A stretch of DNA of 64,000 nt from Vermamoeba vermiformis. Taxonomy: Eukaryota > Tubulinea > Echinamoebida. Shown piece by piece: positions 33,043 through 44,739 of the stretch. Every line of letters begins with the position of its first letter. The first letter of the stretch is position 1. The stretch is from the NCBI GenBank assembly GCA_045837725.1, contig JBEWZL010000300.1:186001-250000 (forward strand), in the 5' to 3' direction. The notes under the pieces are model-generated. The model saw nothing but the letters and a program-made list of their open reading frames with translations, had not been told where the DNA came from and searched no databases. Position numbers and translations under genes: made by a program.

Positions 33043-34920
33043 CTATTCGAATAGATTAGCGATTTTTTTGTAACCAAAGTAAGCATACCAATACTCGTAT
33101 AGATCTATTGCCATAGTCAAGTCAAAACGCTTCATAACTTCACAATCGATGACGCCATGAGAAGACTGCAGCCGAAACCAGATCTCGTCTTGCATCCGCA
33201 ACAGCTGTAGTACCAAAATTTCTTTTGCGTTATAATAGTGCCTTGAGAACTGAGCATTATAATAAATCGTCGTTGCTAATTGTTCGTTGTATTCACAATA
33301 AATCTCGGTTCCTGGCGGTAGAGCGGATTTGGTTTTTGTCTGCATGCCGTTCTTTTTGAAATATTGAACATTGGAGCCAAAACGAAATTCTTTGTTAAAA
33401 TCTTCGATCCTGTTGCCAATGAGCACGTGCAGCATTCTTGCAAAATCGATTGGTGTGAGTGGCACCGGTAAATTCATTTCAGTTTGTTGCGTTAAAGACA
33501 AAGGAAGATCCATTATATCAGAATGCCTACGAGGTATTAGTGCAAGTCAAAAGTAAACAGATTTACGTACCAGTCCTGTCCTACTCCCCCATCTCCCGAC
33601 ACATACAAAATTCGCTTTGCTGCTCGAGATTTCATGCGTCCTTGAATTATGCACCTTTCATGCTTCCACGCGCACCTCGAGAGGATGGTCAAGTCGTGTA
33701 TAAGATATTCAACGTTGCCACGCTCAATTCTGCCACTGTAAAGTTGTCGAAGCATTTCACTCCCGGGTTGCTTGAAAAAAGTATCAAGTTTGAACATTTG
33801 AAGGATGTTGATCAATGCGTTCAATTGCACGGTATTGGTTGTCTTCTCTTGAGCTAGTGCTTGGTATACAGCTGGTGGCAGCGTCGGAAATTGGTCCCAA
33901 AGTGACTTTGTTCTTCGGTAATGCATATTCGTGGGGAGTTGCGTGAGTGCATCTGACGAGTGGCTCGTGAAGTCATTCTGTGAATACCAACAGTCATGGA
34001 CGATTGGACCGTACAGTTCGATATCTAGTTGCGGGAACTGCTGTTCCCAACCTGATTGCGTGTATTCATCGTACCATACATTCGCTTCAATGCCCAGTAA
34101 CATCGCCGTTGAAGGATCAGAGGCGCTGATGCTTGTTGTGAATGGGCCTTCCCTACAACACTCGCACACTCCTTCAGGCATGGATGCTAAAATCTTTTGC
34201 ACTAAGATCTGCTTGCCGTGGAGCGGTGACTGCTCGTCGTTGATCGTTTGAATGAACACTCCCACGCCTTCCACGGCGTAGATGAGCTCCGTGCATGAAG
34301 CCTTTTTGCCATGATACTCTTCCCATAAGTTGTTCGTATGAAGCATTATCTCGCAGATGATGGTTGCCACAATAATCTGCAAAGCAATCAATGGCATGGC
34401 TCTGGGCGAAGGCAAGGGTTCGTGGAGATTGATTTGTTGTTTTGAAGTGATCAATGCGACTTCTGCAGGTGTTAGCCAAGGCGAGCAGTATTCATGAGCA
34501 TTCGTATTACATTCTTAGTGATCACAGTGCGCTGATACTCGTTCTTCAACAGTTTGAGCATTGCAAAACAAGGCACGTTGTCATCAACGACACGACAGAA
34601 TTGGCGGGACACAAGTCGAAGTTCTTCGTCAAAAGGGGTCACATCCTCGCAACGGTCATCACAATATCTCGTTTTATAAAACTTAGTATAGTAGGATAAA
34701 ATAAGAGCTACGATGCCATCAGGAAGGATCTGTCAATAAAAGCGGAATTACTAAACAATTATTTCTATATAAAATTATTGGAAATTATTTCTTAAACTTG
34801 TATTCGCATTAAATGTATATTTACCAATAAATTATCGTTAGGTTGGCTTGACTCCAAGCGTCTCCGCTTTGTTCTTGCGTCCTGGTCCAAACTATCTTCA
34901 GTGTCCAGCTTCCTCTTCAT
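33043..34920 (-). CDS. Tandem family member C (F-box-like N-terminus)
   Basis: This is the most complete of three tandem copies. ATG 34920 encodes a basic leader (MKRKLDTEDS...TKRRRLE, NLS-like). After an intron comes LPDGIVALILSYYTKFY...LRLVSRQFCRVVDDNV, which looks like an F-box. The body repeats the family blocks: WLTPAEVALIT, AMPLIALQIIVATIICEI, ELIYAVEGVGVFIQTI, SPLHGKQILVQK, NMHYRRTKSLWDQFPTLPP. A last exon follows with LPVPLTPIDFARMLHVLIG, LPPGTEIYCEY and TMAIDLYEYW to the stop at 33043. The reading frame changes by one between VITKNVIR and NAHEYCSPW (about 34480-34515) with no credible intron. Either the gene is lightly broken or there is a sequence error. Function unknown. Confidence 0.65.
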
Positions 34921-35217
34921 TGGTTAATCAAAATCTAATTTTCTTCGAAGTTTTAGATGCGTTGTCTTCCACGCGGTGCATCGTCTAATTATTTTGCTCA
35001 GTGACATCCAAATTTAGCGCGGGAACAAATCAGGGTCCGGAGGCCAGGTCCCGTATTTTGCGTAATCTTATTATAGAGTAAGTTAATGAGCATTTATTAT
35101 TAATGAAACAAATGAAGCATAACCATGCAACTAAGTCTCGTTTTGAATCGAAAAATTCAACGCGATATTAAGACCTTAATTGCAATCATACGCTTTTAGA
35201 AACATAATATTCTATCC
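34921..35217. other. Intergenic, no gene seen
   Basis: Spacer between the start of family copy C and the 3' end of the SH3BGR-like gene. It is mostly AT-rich with one GC-rich patch near 35030-35055. No ORF or RNA fold is convincing. Confidence 0.5.
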
Positions 35218-35749
35218 TTATTTGAATACAGCGTCGACTCTGCCTTCTTCGTTGATAATTTCAAGTTCATCCCAACCCTTAAAAAAATCTCGTTAGGACG
35301 AATAGAAATAAATAAAGAAAATATATTTGCGGTGCAATATTGCTGTGTCGGTTAATTAGGTAAATTATAATTAGCTCAAAAAATTAAAAATCAAGCGAAA
35401 TTCAAAAATAAAATCTTTGTTGTTTGACCGTTAATCGGCACATCAATATTAAAGATCGCTGTAATACATACACCAACGTATTGATCGTTGACGTGAACTT
35501 GAGGGAGTTGCTTCTTGCCGCTGATCTTGAACATGTGTTCTTTGTGATGCGCATTCGCGTCAACAGCGCAGTCAATTTCCTGAATATAATTATCATAAAT
35601 ACGGTTACTTAAGAAAATAATATTTCCAGCTGCGTACGGTGTATTTAATGCCGTGAGCATCCAACAAGTTCTTGATGGAAGTGATATTCTTCTTTGTTTG
35701 CAACATGCCAGTGGCAGAGGTCGAATAAAATACAACGTTCTTGGACATT
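35218..35749 (-). CDS. SH3BGR-family glutaredoxin-fold protein
   Basis: A small protein with a thioredoxin/glutaredoxin fold. ATG 35749 begins MSKNVVFYSTSATGMLQTKK, followed by NLLDAHGIKYT. Exon 2 gives EIDCAVDANAHHKEHMF and KKQLPQVHVNDQYVG. The third exon, after a donor GTATGT and acceptor TTTAAG, adds GWDELEIINEEG-RVDAVFK and TAA. It has about 95 residues, the usual size of SH3BGR-like proteins. The LPQVHVNDQYVGG stretch matches the cis-Pro and GG turn of the family. The catalytic CxxC of true glutaredoxins is absent (STSATG in its place), as is normal for SH3BGR proteins. It is divergent from NSRP1 with about 100 bp between starts, so they may share a promoter. Confidence 0.82.
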
Positions 35750-35852
35750 ATGTAATTAGAAGTAAGAGACTAGTGCTGCTCGTGCTGATAAATTGGAGAA
35801 TGAGCAAATTTTCATTTTCGTTCAAGTCAACAAGCGGAAGCCACAAAAAATC

Positions 35853-37524
35853 ATGAGTAAGTATTTAATTGATACATATTGTCATATTTCATACCTAGGG
35901 CAGTATTTGCGAAGGAAACCTCTGTGAATCCGCAGAGAAAAAGTTTGCAAGATCGTCGATTAAATTTGCCTGCGCTTGTAGTATAATTTAATTCTAACAT
36001 ATGTCGTGTGCAATAGGTCAAAAGCCTAAGGCGATAGTCGGTCAAAAAGGCGTCCAATACGGATTGCAGTCCGTCTTCAATATGGATGACGAAGAAGAAA
36101 AAGAAGAGGTGTACGATTGGAGAAAAAAAGTTGCGGAAGAAGCTGCAAAAAATCAACGCAAGGTAAGTACCTTTTAACAAAATTTTAATTATTATTCGAT
36201 AATTCCAAAAAAAAAAAAGAATTACTTGCTCAAAGCCAGATCCCAGCGAAAAAATTATAATTTATTTGGGTAAAAAGGCAATGTAATTAAATTAAGCGAT
36301 TTCGCGGGGATCAGATCTCTCGCTAATTTTTCTTTTTGCCGTAAACTATCCGAAAGGTGTACTAATATAGCATTTCTTTTTCAGAATACATTGGAAACAG
36401 CCAAAGCGCTTGGTGACGATCCCTTGGCCTTTGAATATGACGCTGTCTACGATGAAATGAAAGGTGTCGCGCCAAAACCAACAAAGCCAGTCCGAGGAGC
36501 TCAAGCTAAACAGGTATGTATTAAGTATATATTATTCTTTCGTAATATTCGAAATTAGCGCTATTTTGACGAAAACTACACGATGAAAATTTTGATGGAT
36601 CTTGTTGAACTTTATTGCTAACGTTTGTTTGTAATATTATAGCCACCCAAGTACATTGCCAATTTGCTTGATGCAGCTAAAAAGCGAGAAATTGAACGCG
36701 AAATGGTGATGCAGAAACAGATTCAGAAACAAGCTGAGATCGAAAAAGAATTGTTGGGCGATATTGAACAATTCGTAACGCCTAGTTATAAGAAAAAATT
36801 AGAAGAACAACGCAAATTCGAGGAAGAACAGCGAAAAAAAGAAGAGGCTGAGCTCGCTAGAACTGTTGAAGGCAAAAAGGATATGAATGCTTTTTACAGA
36901 AACTTTGTAAATACAGTGGCGCTTGGAGGAGCGAGGCCTGATGAAGAGAATAATAAGAAGGAGAATAATAAGGACGAGGCTAAAGATAAGAAACAAAGCA
37001 CATCTGGATCAGATCTGGATCGAAAATCAAGCGACAGTAGAGATAAACACAGAGATGATAGAGACAAACGGGACTCGCGTAGAGATTATAGAGATGACGA
37101 CAGAGATAGGAAACACCGCAGAAGTCGAAGTAGATCGAGATCTCGTGACAGAAAAAGTCGACGAGACAGATCCCGTAGCCGCAGCAGATCTCGCGACAGA
37201 TCATCACGAAGCGATTCGCACAAACGTCGAGATGATAGACATGGTCGAAGTCGATCACGTAGTCGTAGTCGCAGCGATAATGATAGAAAAAGAAAGCGCG
37301 AGGAGGATCCGAAAGAGAGCAGAGAACAATCAGGCAATAAGAGTGACAATACTAAGGGGGACAATAAGGAAGCTAGTAACACCGTCAGTGCCGAAGATAA
37401 GGCAAAGTTTGCACGAAGAAACGATGACGTAGCAGTATCTAGTGCCCGCGAGAGATATCTGCAACGAAAAGCTCAAATGGAAGCTGAGGCTGCCAAGAAC
37501 GCTGCGGCAAATAATGCGAAATAA
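35853..37524 (+). CDS. NSRP1: NSRP1 (CCDC55), nuclear speckle splicing regulator
   Basis: A nuclear coiled-coil/SR-type splicing regulator. ATG 35853 is followed at once by a donor (ATGA|GTAAG). The next exon reads SQKPKAIVGQKGVQYGLQ and FNMDDEEEKEEV. Then come NTLETAKALGDDPLAFEYD, YDEMKGV and PPKYIANLLDAAKKREIERE, followed by EQFVTPSYKKKLEEQRKFEE and DMNAFYRNFVNTVALGG. These match the conserved NSRP1 domain (KYIANLL, FVTxxYKKKL, L..FYR) in order and spacing. The C-terminal third is a dense Arg/Ser/Asp domain (SRSRSRDRKSRRD, RSRSRSRSRS) ending NAAANNAK. It has four exons and about 420 residues. Confidence 0.9.
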
Positions 37525-37616
37525 AATTGATAAAATTTGAGTGAATTTTTATTTTGACCAAATCGTCGGTGCTCTCTGTAACAGTCTAAACCAATTTTCA
37601 ACGATTAGACAAAACA

Positions 37617-39030
37617 ATGAGCATGAATATTACCGGTACGTCACCAAATCCTCCTTGGATCCAGATCAGTTAGTTCTTAATTTAACCCTTGTGACCAAAA
37701 AAAAATGAAAATATGTCTAATTATTACAATAATCCTTCCTTCGTTATATTGCAATTATAACTGATATTTAAAATACAGAATATTTTAAAAATTTGTTAAC
37801 TTCAGCGCGGGATAGCGGTAAGTGCGCTCAATTAACCAACTATTCTTATTTAACGATTTTTGCAGATTTTACTATTGTAGTTTTTGATGAAGAAGGCAAC
37901 AAAGTGGAAAGAAAAGCCCATAAAATATTTTTGAAACGCAGTCCGTATTTTGAAGGCGTACGTTATCCAAACGAACATAAGATTATGTAGTCTAACGACC
38001 ACTTAGCTATTTAATGTCGAAGGAAAAGAACAACAATCGTGCACGGTGACACTGGACAATATTCCGAACGAGACGATGACGCTAATTTTGGACTATGTGT
38101 ACACGGATGCCCTCAATATTCCCGTTGAAAGCGCAGCAGATGTTGCAATAGCCGCCGACTACTTGCAATTAGAACTATTGCGAGATGAATGCATTGACAT
38201 TCTATCAAGTAATTACACCGAGCTTACCGCTGATGACACGGCAGCTTCGCTCGACAAAATTATCAAACACAAGTTAATGATGCCTGAAGACTGCAAAGAC
38301 ATGCTAGAGTACGTTTACAATAATGCAATAGATGCATAATAACGTCGTCTATCAGTTATCTAGCGAGTGGCTTGGACTATTGGAACAACTTGCCCTACTT
38401 GTCAGAACAGTTCTTGGCCGTTCTGATCGAACAGCTCGGTCATTTAACACGACAATGTCTGTACTGGCTCGAGAACTGGACCGATATCGAACACGAGGAA
38501 GAACGAAGGATCGAACAGGCGAAGAATTTATTGAGCAAACTTGACCTGCTGCAGTTAAGCTCCCGCGACTTGTTAGAGTGTTCTTCTTCCGTTTTACTGT
38601 CACCGTCACTAGTACTAGAATTGCTTAGGAAGAAAGCGAAAGAGGAAGATGACGGCGAGTCCCGAGACTACACGTTTCAATTCACGAGCGACTCGTTAGT
38701 TGAGTTCGAGTATGAAGGCACACATTGGTACGCACCATGATGAACTTTTCTGAACACAACTGACCATCATATTATAGGGTTGTCGCATTTTACGCCTTTT
38801 TCATCACGGAATGTAGCCAACTCAAAAATCAGATGTTGTTCAAATTCATCAAAGGAGATCCAGATGCGCAACTCGAAGTCACATTGAAATCAAAAACACA
38901 AGTTGGCTTCTGTTGGACTTTGAAGCCCTTAGAGCGAAGTGGATATTTGGAAGCGACTCCACATAAATTTGATGCGCTTAAAAAAATGCAAAAAGAAGGC
39001 TTTATTCTCCAAGTCTCAGTGTCGCTCTGA
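37617..39030 (+). CDS. BTB/POZ-domain protein with BACK-like region
   Basis: Probable substrate adaptor of a cullin-3 ubiquitin ligase. ATG 37617 gives MSMNIT, then EYFKNLLTSARDS and the BTB core DFTIVVFDEEGNKVERKAHK, IFLKRSPYFEG and TLDNIPNETMTLILDYVYTD. Next comes VAIAADYLQLELLRDECIDI. The frame appears to stop at 38338, but a GTACGT donor inside LEYVYN (about 38308) and an acceptor AGCGAG (about 38365) restore it as DGLDYWNNLPYLSEQFLAVL. A BACK-like helical part follows (SSRDLLECSSSVLLSPSLVL, ELLRKKAKEE). A last intron (about 38729-38777) joins THW to VVAFYAFFITEC. It ends QVSVSL-TGA at 39030. There is no Kelch repeat. Confidence 0.8.
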
Positions 39031-39593
39031 GAAGAACACCACTAGTAAAATGGACATCTCTTTGAACCATAATGCTAGTATCTGGCACCCGAGATGGAGA
39101 TTTAAGGTAATTTCGCCATCGGAGAACTGCGTGAAGAACTGCGCACCAGGACATGACTCGCATGGTTAAACAAGTGAAAACTGCGGTCCTGTCATTTCAG
39201 CGTCGGTTCGGTGTTGTTTGCAACAATATCATTACAACATTGACGTGTCTCATAAACATTTATTTATCACTTAAGAAGCTTACCACAACTCGCTTTTCTA
39301 TGATTGTTAGCATTTTATAATATTTATAACAATTAAATCATCAGAGGCGACTTAATACAAATGACAGATCTGAAACAGTAAGCACGAATTTCAGTTTGGG
39401 TGCCTTAATAAATTACCTTAATTTATCCTGATATCAAATCACTATATAGGGTGTAATCAGACCGGTTTACGATTTAATAAGATATTTGAGATTCCATAAA
39501 ATTTCGCTAAATCGTTAATTTTGTAGGAAATCAGTTGCTCGTTATTGCGAAGTAGATTTAGTTCAAACTGATACTAGACCCACTCACAATGTG
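39031..39593. other. Intergenic, no gene seen
   Basis: A spacer of about 560 bp between the BTB gene and the 2OG-oxygenase-like gene. It has a short open frame near 39040-39170 whose residues (ISLNHNASIWHPRW) could be a missed terminal exon of the BTB gene, but no splice pair supports this. The rest is AT-rich and contains an AGATCT at 39365. Confidence 0.45.
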
Positions 39594-42137
39594 ATGTGGG
39601 ACTCAACAAAAATTCAAAACAGCTTTTCAGAATCAGAACAACAAGATCCACTTTTACACTTCAACATTGTGACAGGCACAATCGTCAGTGGCAAGTTGTG
39701 GCCATTGATATTCGATCAAAGCGATGATCCACTCGTTGAAAAGCGCACCATTGCATTCATGAAGCGAGTTGTTCGTGAGCCACAAGAGCTGAAACAACTC
39801 AACGAGCAACAAGCGCGGCACTTGTTCGTCGGTGTGCGTGACTTGTGGCTCGCTGAGTCACGTGGCTTGTTGTCCGCCGACGAGAAGAAGACACTGAGCG
39901 CAGTGTTGGAGCTGTTGGACGACGAGTTTGTGCCTCACGGTGAACACCAATCAATGTCGTTCTCGTTCTGTCCGTCCAAACATCGTCGCGTGCTCAAGTT
40001 TATTGAAAATATCAACGAGCTCGGTGACTTTGACGAGGAATTACTCGAGTCAATTGCAACACTTGCGGTCAATATAAAAACTGAGCCATTTATCGACGAA
40101 AATGACGGCCAGGTCCTGATTGAAGGCGGCGAGACTTTGACACAATTCTACGCTGTGTGGGTCGATCCACGTGACCTTTCCTATCACAACTTCGAGAACA
40201 TTCTACCACTCGACCGCGCGCTCTGTTTCGACACCAAATATGGCACTAGACCTCCTCCACTACGCCTCAACCTGTCCTCGATTCAACACCCGAACAAGAA
40301 AATGAGCGTCGTCCAGTGCAAGATTGAAGGTCCCGATGCACCGTTACTACTCGAGCTCGACAAGTTAGGACTGTACAGCACTCCCGCGAACTCGAGCACT
40401 CGTGGCGGACAAAGATTCATCTTCTCGTCGAATGCACTCAGCCAAGGTCTCACCACCGCCATCAAGGCGTCAGATCTGTTCAAATCGCTGGGGAGACCTC
40501 GTTCAAAGTACCGCGCGAATACCTTTCAGTTCGTCAACACTGTCTTTCGATGCAACAGATTTGCACCTGGCGACAACAAGTTTGAAATGCACATGGACAC
40601 ACCGTATTATGATGCAGCGAGACAACACATTTCGAGGTACACCATGTTGATATACCTCAGCGATGGCACCGGCAATCCTGCACTAAGCATTAAAAGTGCT
40701 AAAAAAGGTGAAAATGGAGAAGAACAAGAGCAATGTGTGAGCTTCAATCAGTTCTCGAAGTTTGATTGCATATTTTTCGATCAACAATATCCGCACGAAG
40801 GACAAGCGTTCATTGACAGCAACAAAGTGTTTCTCAGAAGCGAATTAGTATTCATTGAGCTCCATGATGACCTCGTTGTTGACACGACTGTTGGCAAGCT
40901 GTTCAGCTCCGCAGTGTACTTCACACTACAAAGCGCATTCCAGCCCGACTACTCGCGACACGCACACGAGTTGTACGAGCGCGTCAACAAAGCACATTGG
41001 AGACTCAACGACGACACACAGTCACAACGATTCGAGCCAATTGTGCTGCACAAGCGTTGGAATGGCCTTCACTTTGCGACGAATGGCAATGACTACTGGT
41101 TCCCGCACGTCGGTGCCGAGAACAACAGTGACCAAGTGACACTTGAGCAACGTGTACAGTACCTCAAAATGACTGCTGTAATCGCGGTACTTGATTATTT
41201 CAATGGGCGATACGGTGAACAAGTGGAGAATAACAACACACTTCAAGCGTTCAGAAAAGAGTGCTCGTCAGAACAAATCAGCGTGCCTCAAGATGTCGAG
41301 TCAACATCTCGCTGGATCATGTCGTACTTGTGGAACCAAATGTCACAAGAAACGAGGCACGGAACTTACGTTGAGTTTACTGACAGCAAGCAAAAAGAGG
41401 CCTATTTCCACAAACGATTGCCGCTTCTCGATTACGTGTTGCCTTCTGATGAAAGAGCCAATCAATGCTGTCCAATGTGCGATCGAGATTTCACTCCGTG
41501 GAAGTGCTACTACACACTTAATGCATACGGAAGCGAGTGGGAATCATGTCTGCAAGAGCTGAAAGACTCTCCTGTTATCTTACTCAACAATCGCTTGCAG
41601 ATCGACGAACAGATGATTGACATTGAAGACGACAAGATATATTTCAAGCACGACAAAAAAGTACCGCACGTCAATTTTGCAGGTAAGATCGATGAAATGA
41701 AGTACATGCGTGGTGTCATCTTTTGGCACCGTACGATCAGAGACTAGATATTTAATTGAATTCTTTTCATAGCGTGTTGGAACAGCCACTCACCCTCGGA
41801 GTTTATATCCGACAAAGAACTGATTGACTCGCCGTACTTGTTGGTTCCACCAATCAACTTCATTGTCATTCCAGCGAGCGAGTCATCTGGTCCGGGCTAT
41901 CAACTTCTCATGGACTTCTTTGGCAATGATTGGGCAATTCCGACGCCTGAAGATCTCGATCAGAAACTGTCCATTCCTAAATTTGTCAAAACACCTCGTC
42001 GGTACCAAGAAGGTGAGATCGAACTTCCGAAACGACCTCGGAAAAGCCCCTATTATTATTCAGGTGATGGATACTACAGCTTTGATACTGATAGTGAGAA
42101 ATCCGATGACGATGATGGTTATGGTTTGTTTGATTAA
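39594..42137 (+). CDS. Large 2-oxoglutarate/Fe(II) oxygenase-like protein
   Basis: ATG 39594 (MWDSTKIQNSF; the ATG five bases earlier runs into a stop). There are two exons, with an intron about 41683-41771 joining VNFA to ACWNSHSPSE, and about 820 residues. The middle holds a prolyl-4-hydroxylase-like double-stranded beta helix: FRCNRFAPGDNKFEMHMDTP (HxD metal pair), YTMLIYLSDGTGNPAL, FDCIFFDQQYPHEGQAF (distal His) and LRSELVFIELHD (Arg for 2-oxoglutarate). A C-terminal Cys pattern CCPMCDRDF and an acidic tail (SEKSDDDDGYGLFD) follow. The N-terminal 240 residues are unrecognised. The codon mix and long exon differ from the intron-dense neighbours. Substrate unknown. Confidence 0.75.
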
Positions 42138-42212
42138 TAAAGGTGCTTGTTTCCTTTTTTGGTTAAATCCAACGAGATTGTACGTACATCATTAATTTTA
42201 TTTACATCATTT

Positions 42213-42824
42213 TTAACATATATTACAACGGTCTTTTTCCTTTGTTTTCATCTCTCTTCCTGTGCTTGAGTGCTCATTAAGTTTTTTATCTCGAATTTTT
42301 AAGCAGAGTTCAATTACTGCTTCTTCTACATTAGCTCCAGTTGTCACATTAACTTCATAAAATAGAGCGTTGTATTTTTTAGCTATTTCTTCTCCATGTG
42401 CATACGATACATCTCGAGCTGGAAGATCAGTCTTTGTTCCAATAATCACGATCGGCACGTCTTGAGAGTCTCTCGCTTGGTGAATATCTTCAATGAACTG
42501 AGAAATAGCTGTAAATGTATCTAATGAGGTCACCGAATATACTAAGATAAATCCTTCGCGGTTTGTGGAACGGCAAATTGAAGTAAAATGTGTCTTTAAT
42601 TGTAAATCAGTGTATTTCTCGCCTTCAAGCGCATCCATAATGTCTATTAAAGGTTTTTCGTCGTTTATTAATGTTATTTGTTTTCTAAATCCGTATTTGT
42701 CGTAAAGAAAACTGTCGTATTCTTCCATAAAGTATCCGCACATGAATCTGTAAGCCAGCGTTGATTTGCCAGCGCCGCGAGCGCCTAATACTACCAATTT
42801 ATACTCGCCCAGTAGATATTCCAT
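42213..42824 (-). CDS. Atypical Ras-like GTPase with CAAX box
   Basis: A single-exon gene of about 203 codons. ATG 42824 (MEYLLGEYKLVVLGARGAGK) is preferred to the longer frame without an ATG. Ras hallmarks are P-loop GARGAGKST, G4 GTKTDL and EEIAKKYNALFYEVN (G5 region), with CNIC as a C-terminal CAAX prenylation signal after a basic stretch (REMKTKEKDR). Switch I reads EEYDSFLYDKYGFRKQI, lacking the invariant Thr35. Switch II reads DIMDALEGEKYTDL where Ras has DTAGQEEYSAM, so Gly60 and Gln61 are replaced. GTP hydrolysis and Mg binding are probably changed or lost. It is otherwise about Ras length. Confidence 0.85.
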   Translation of the reverse strand: MEYLLGEYKLVVLGARGAGKSTLAYRFMCGYFMEEYDSFLYDKYGFRKQITLINDEKPLIDIMDALEGEKYTDLQLKTHFTSICRSTNREGFILVYSVTSLDTFTAISQFIEDIHQARDSQDVPIVIIGTKTDLPARDVSYAHGEEIAKKYNALFYEVNVTTGANVEEAVIELCLKIRDKKLNEHSSTGREMKTKEKDRCNIC

Positions 42825-42897
42825 AGAGTAGTGGTGCTCAACGGTTGCAAAAAATAAATTTGACGATCTTGAATGCACAATTTTATCTTAAGCAATC

Positions 42898-44543
42898 TCA
42901 GAACAAATACTCATTTAGTGCTCGATCATATGACCCTCCATTCAACTTATCAAGCTCTACAACGTGCTCTGAATCGACCATTGCGTTTTTGCAATTGACT
43001 CGGTGCCTTTAAAGGTAACAGATCAGACCTATCCACGCTGATTGCCAATCACTTACCATTCGAAATGTTCTTCGCAGCACACTGTATTCGCCAAGTATTT
43101 CAATCCTCTCTCGGTCCAGAGGCCAGTAGCCATGCTGTAATGTCGATGGAACAGGTTTAACAGGCAGTCTTGGCACGCCCACACATCGTAGACATTCATC
43201 TCCTCGCACGTGGCTTTACTACACTTAATCTAATATAGCATATGTATTAGATATGATAAAATGGATAGGTTGTATGGCTTCAATACCTGACGGCGGATTT
43301 TGAATGAATACAATTTGTGGTGGCCTGGAAACTGCTTCAGATGTTGTGCAATATGCCCACTGCCATCACAAAATGTCGTATCGCAGTCGAGACACTGGAC
43401 TAAATGCGTTCTGTCGCCACAGGTCACGCAGCTCATGTCACTCGACTGCCCCAGTTTCTTGCACCTGAATAACCTTGTTAATATCACCTGGGAACTATAA
43501 ATATCATCATTACCTCTTATACATCTTCCTTAATAAGGGTGTGTATATTTGTGTTTGACCGTGCTTGTCAACTGACTCGTAGTGCTCGGGTACTTCATAC
43601 CGATCGGGATCTCGCGTTGATTGTGCAGGGACATTAATAAACATCGTACAGTCCTCAGCAAAGTGTCCAGGTCGATTGCACTTCCAGCTACACAAGACGA
43701 ATTAATACTTTAACCGAGGACGTGTTTTCAAAGACCTACCACTTGTACGTGCTCAAACTCGTCTTTTGTTTGATAAAGCCACGATTGACTGGATTCCAAG
43801 TGAGTGGCTGATGTTCTGGAAGCTTTAATGTGTACCCAGGGAGATAATTGCTGTTACGATTGGCTGTTGGCTGCTCCGTTGAGGGACCTGCCAGAGGACG
43901 TGTATCACTCACTTCTTGGTCACCCGTTGAATAACCATAGTGTTCAGCAATCTCTTCGTCCTCGTCAACGTCCTCTTCTCGGTACCCTTGAATGAGACTA
44001 AGTAGCGAGGCCTTTTTAGAGTTCTTCAGATTGAAGAAGTCAGTCGGCGTGTCGTCAGATTCGCCTTTGTCACTGCTGACATCCTTCTCAACTGCAGACA
44101 CGCGCTCATCACAACTATTTTTCTCGATATTTGTACTGTTAGTACTCAACACTGTAGTCTGGTTTGGGTCATTCATAAACTGTTCAACGGGATTGGGCTC
44201 TGGCTTGTCGTCCTCGTCGCTACTGTCATCATAAGCAGCAAATGGATTGAACGACCACTCATTCTTGGAAACGTTGGTCGTTGTGCTTACGGTAACGGGC
44301 TGCTCGTAAGGATGAAACCGCAGATTGACTTCTGAAATCGCCAGAAAAATAAAATAAGCAAAATATGGTATAAATGGTGTTGTGCTTACTCTTTTCAGTC
44401 GCGTGTAATTTCTTAAAATTATTGTAACCCTCTACGGAGCCAGATTCGGTTTTTTGCGCCACATCTACTCCTTCGTAGCTTATTGCAGCATCTTTAGCGA
44501 TGTTTTGCATAACATTATGCTGTCCTGTTGTGTGTTCGTTCAT
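42898..44543 (-). CDS. Zinc-knuckle and Cys/His-rich protein
   Basis: ATG 44543 gives MNEHTTGQHNVMQNIAKD. A long acidic, Ser/Asp/Pro-rich N-terminal half follows (AAYDDSSDEDDKPEP, IQGYREEDVDEDEEIA). Then comes a CCHC zinc knuckle CWKCNRPGHFAEDC (or CSWKC at the intron edge). The C-terminal part carries more Cys/His pairs: CVTCGDRTHLVQCLDCDTTF, CDGSGHIAQHLKQFPGHHKL, CSKATCEEMN, WACQDCLLN and CCEEHFEWH. It ends ALNEYLF-TGA at 42898. There are about five exons. The zinc-knuckle suggests RNA or single-stranded DNA binding. The C-terminal set resembles a B-box/ZnF array, but I cannot name the family. Confidence 0.7.
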
Positions 44544-44739
44544 TACATCGCTAGGCAGCAGTCCGCAGCTGGTCCTTAATTGTATGTCCTGCCCTCTCGG
44601 CAGCAGTTTGGGCAGCAAAAAAATTAGCGAGAAAAAAAACAACTCTCAGCATTGTGTCTATTGTGCAAGCCAACGAGAAGAGATATCCTTGTAGATAGGA
44701 GAATAATATTTTTGTTGAATATATCTCGCTTGCTTCTTG

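Noticed and set aside
37086-37382. Leu/Arg/Ser-rich minus-strand frame
   Set aside because: Shadow of the NSRP1 RS domain.
38300-38345. Apparent end of the BTB gene at a TAA near 38338
   Set aside because: A GTACGT donor and AGCGAG acceptor remove this stop and restore a continuous BTB-BACK protein.
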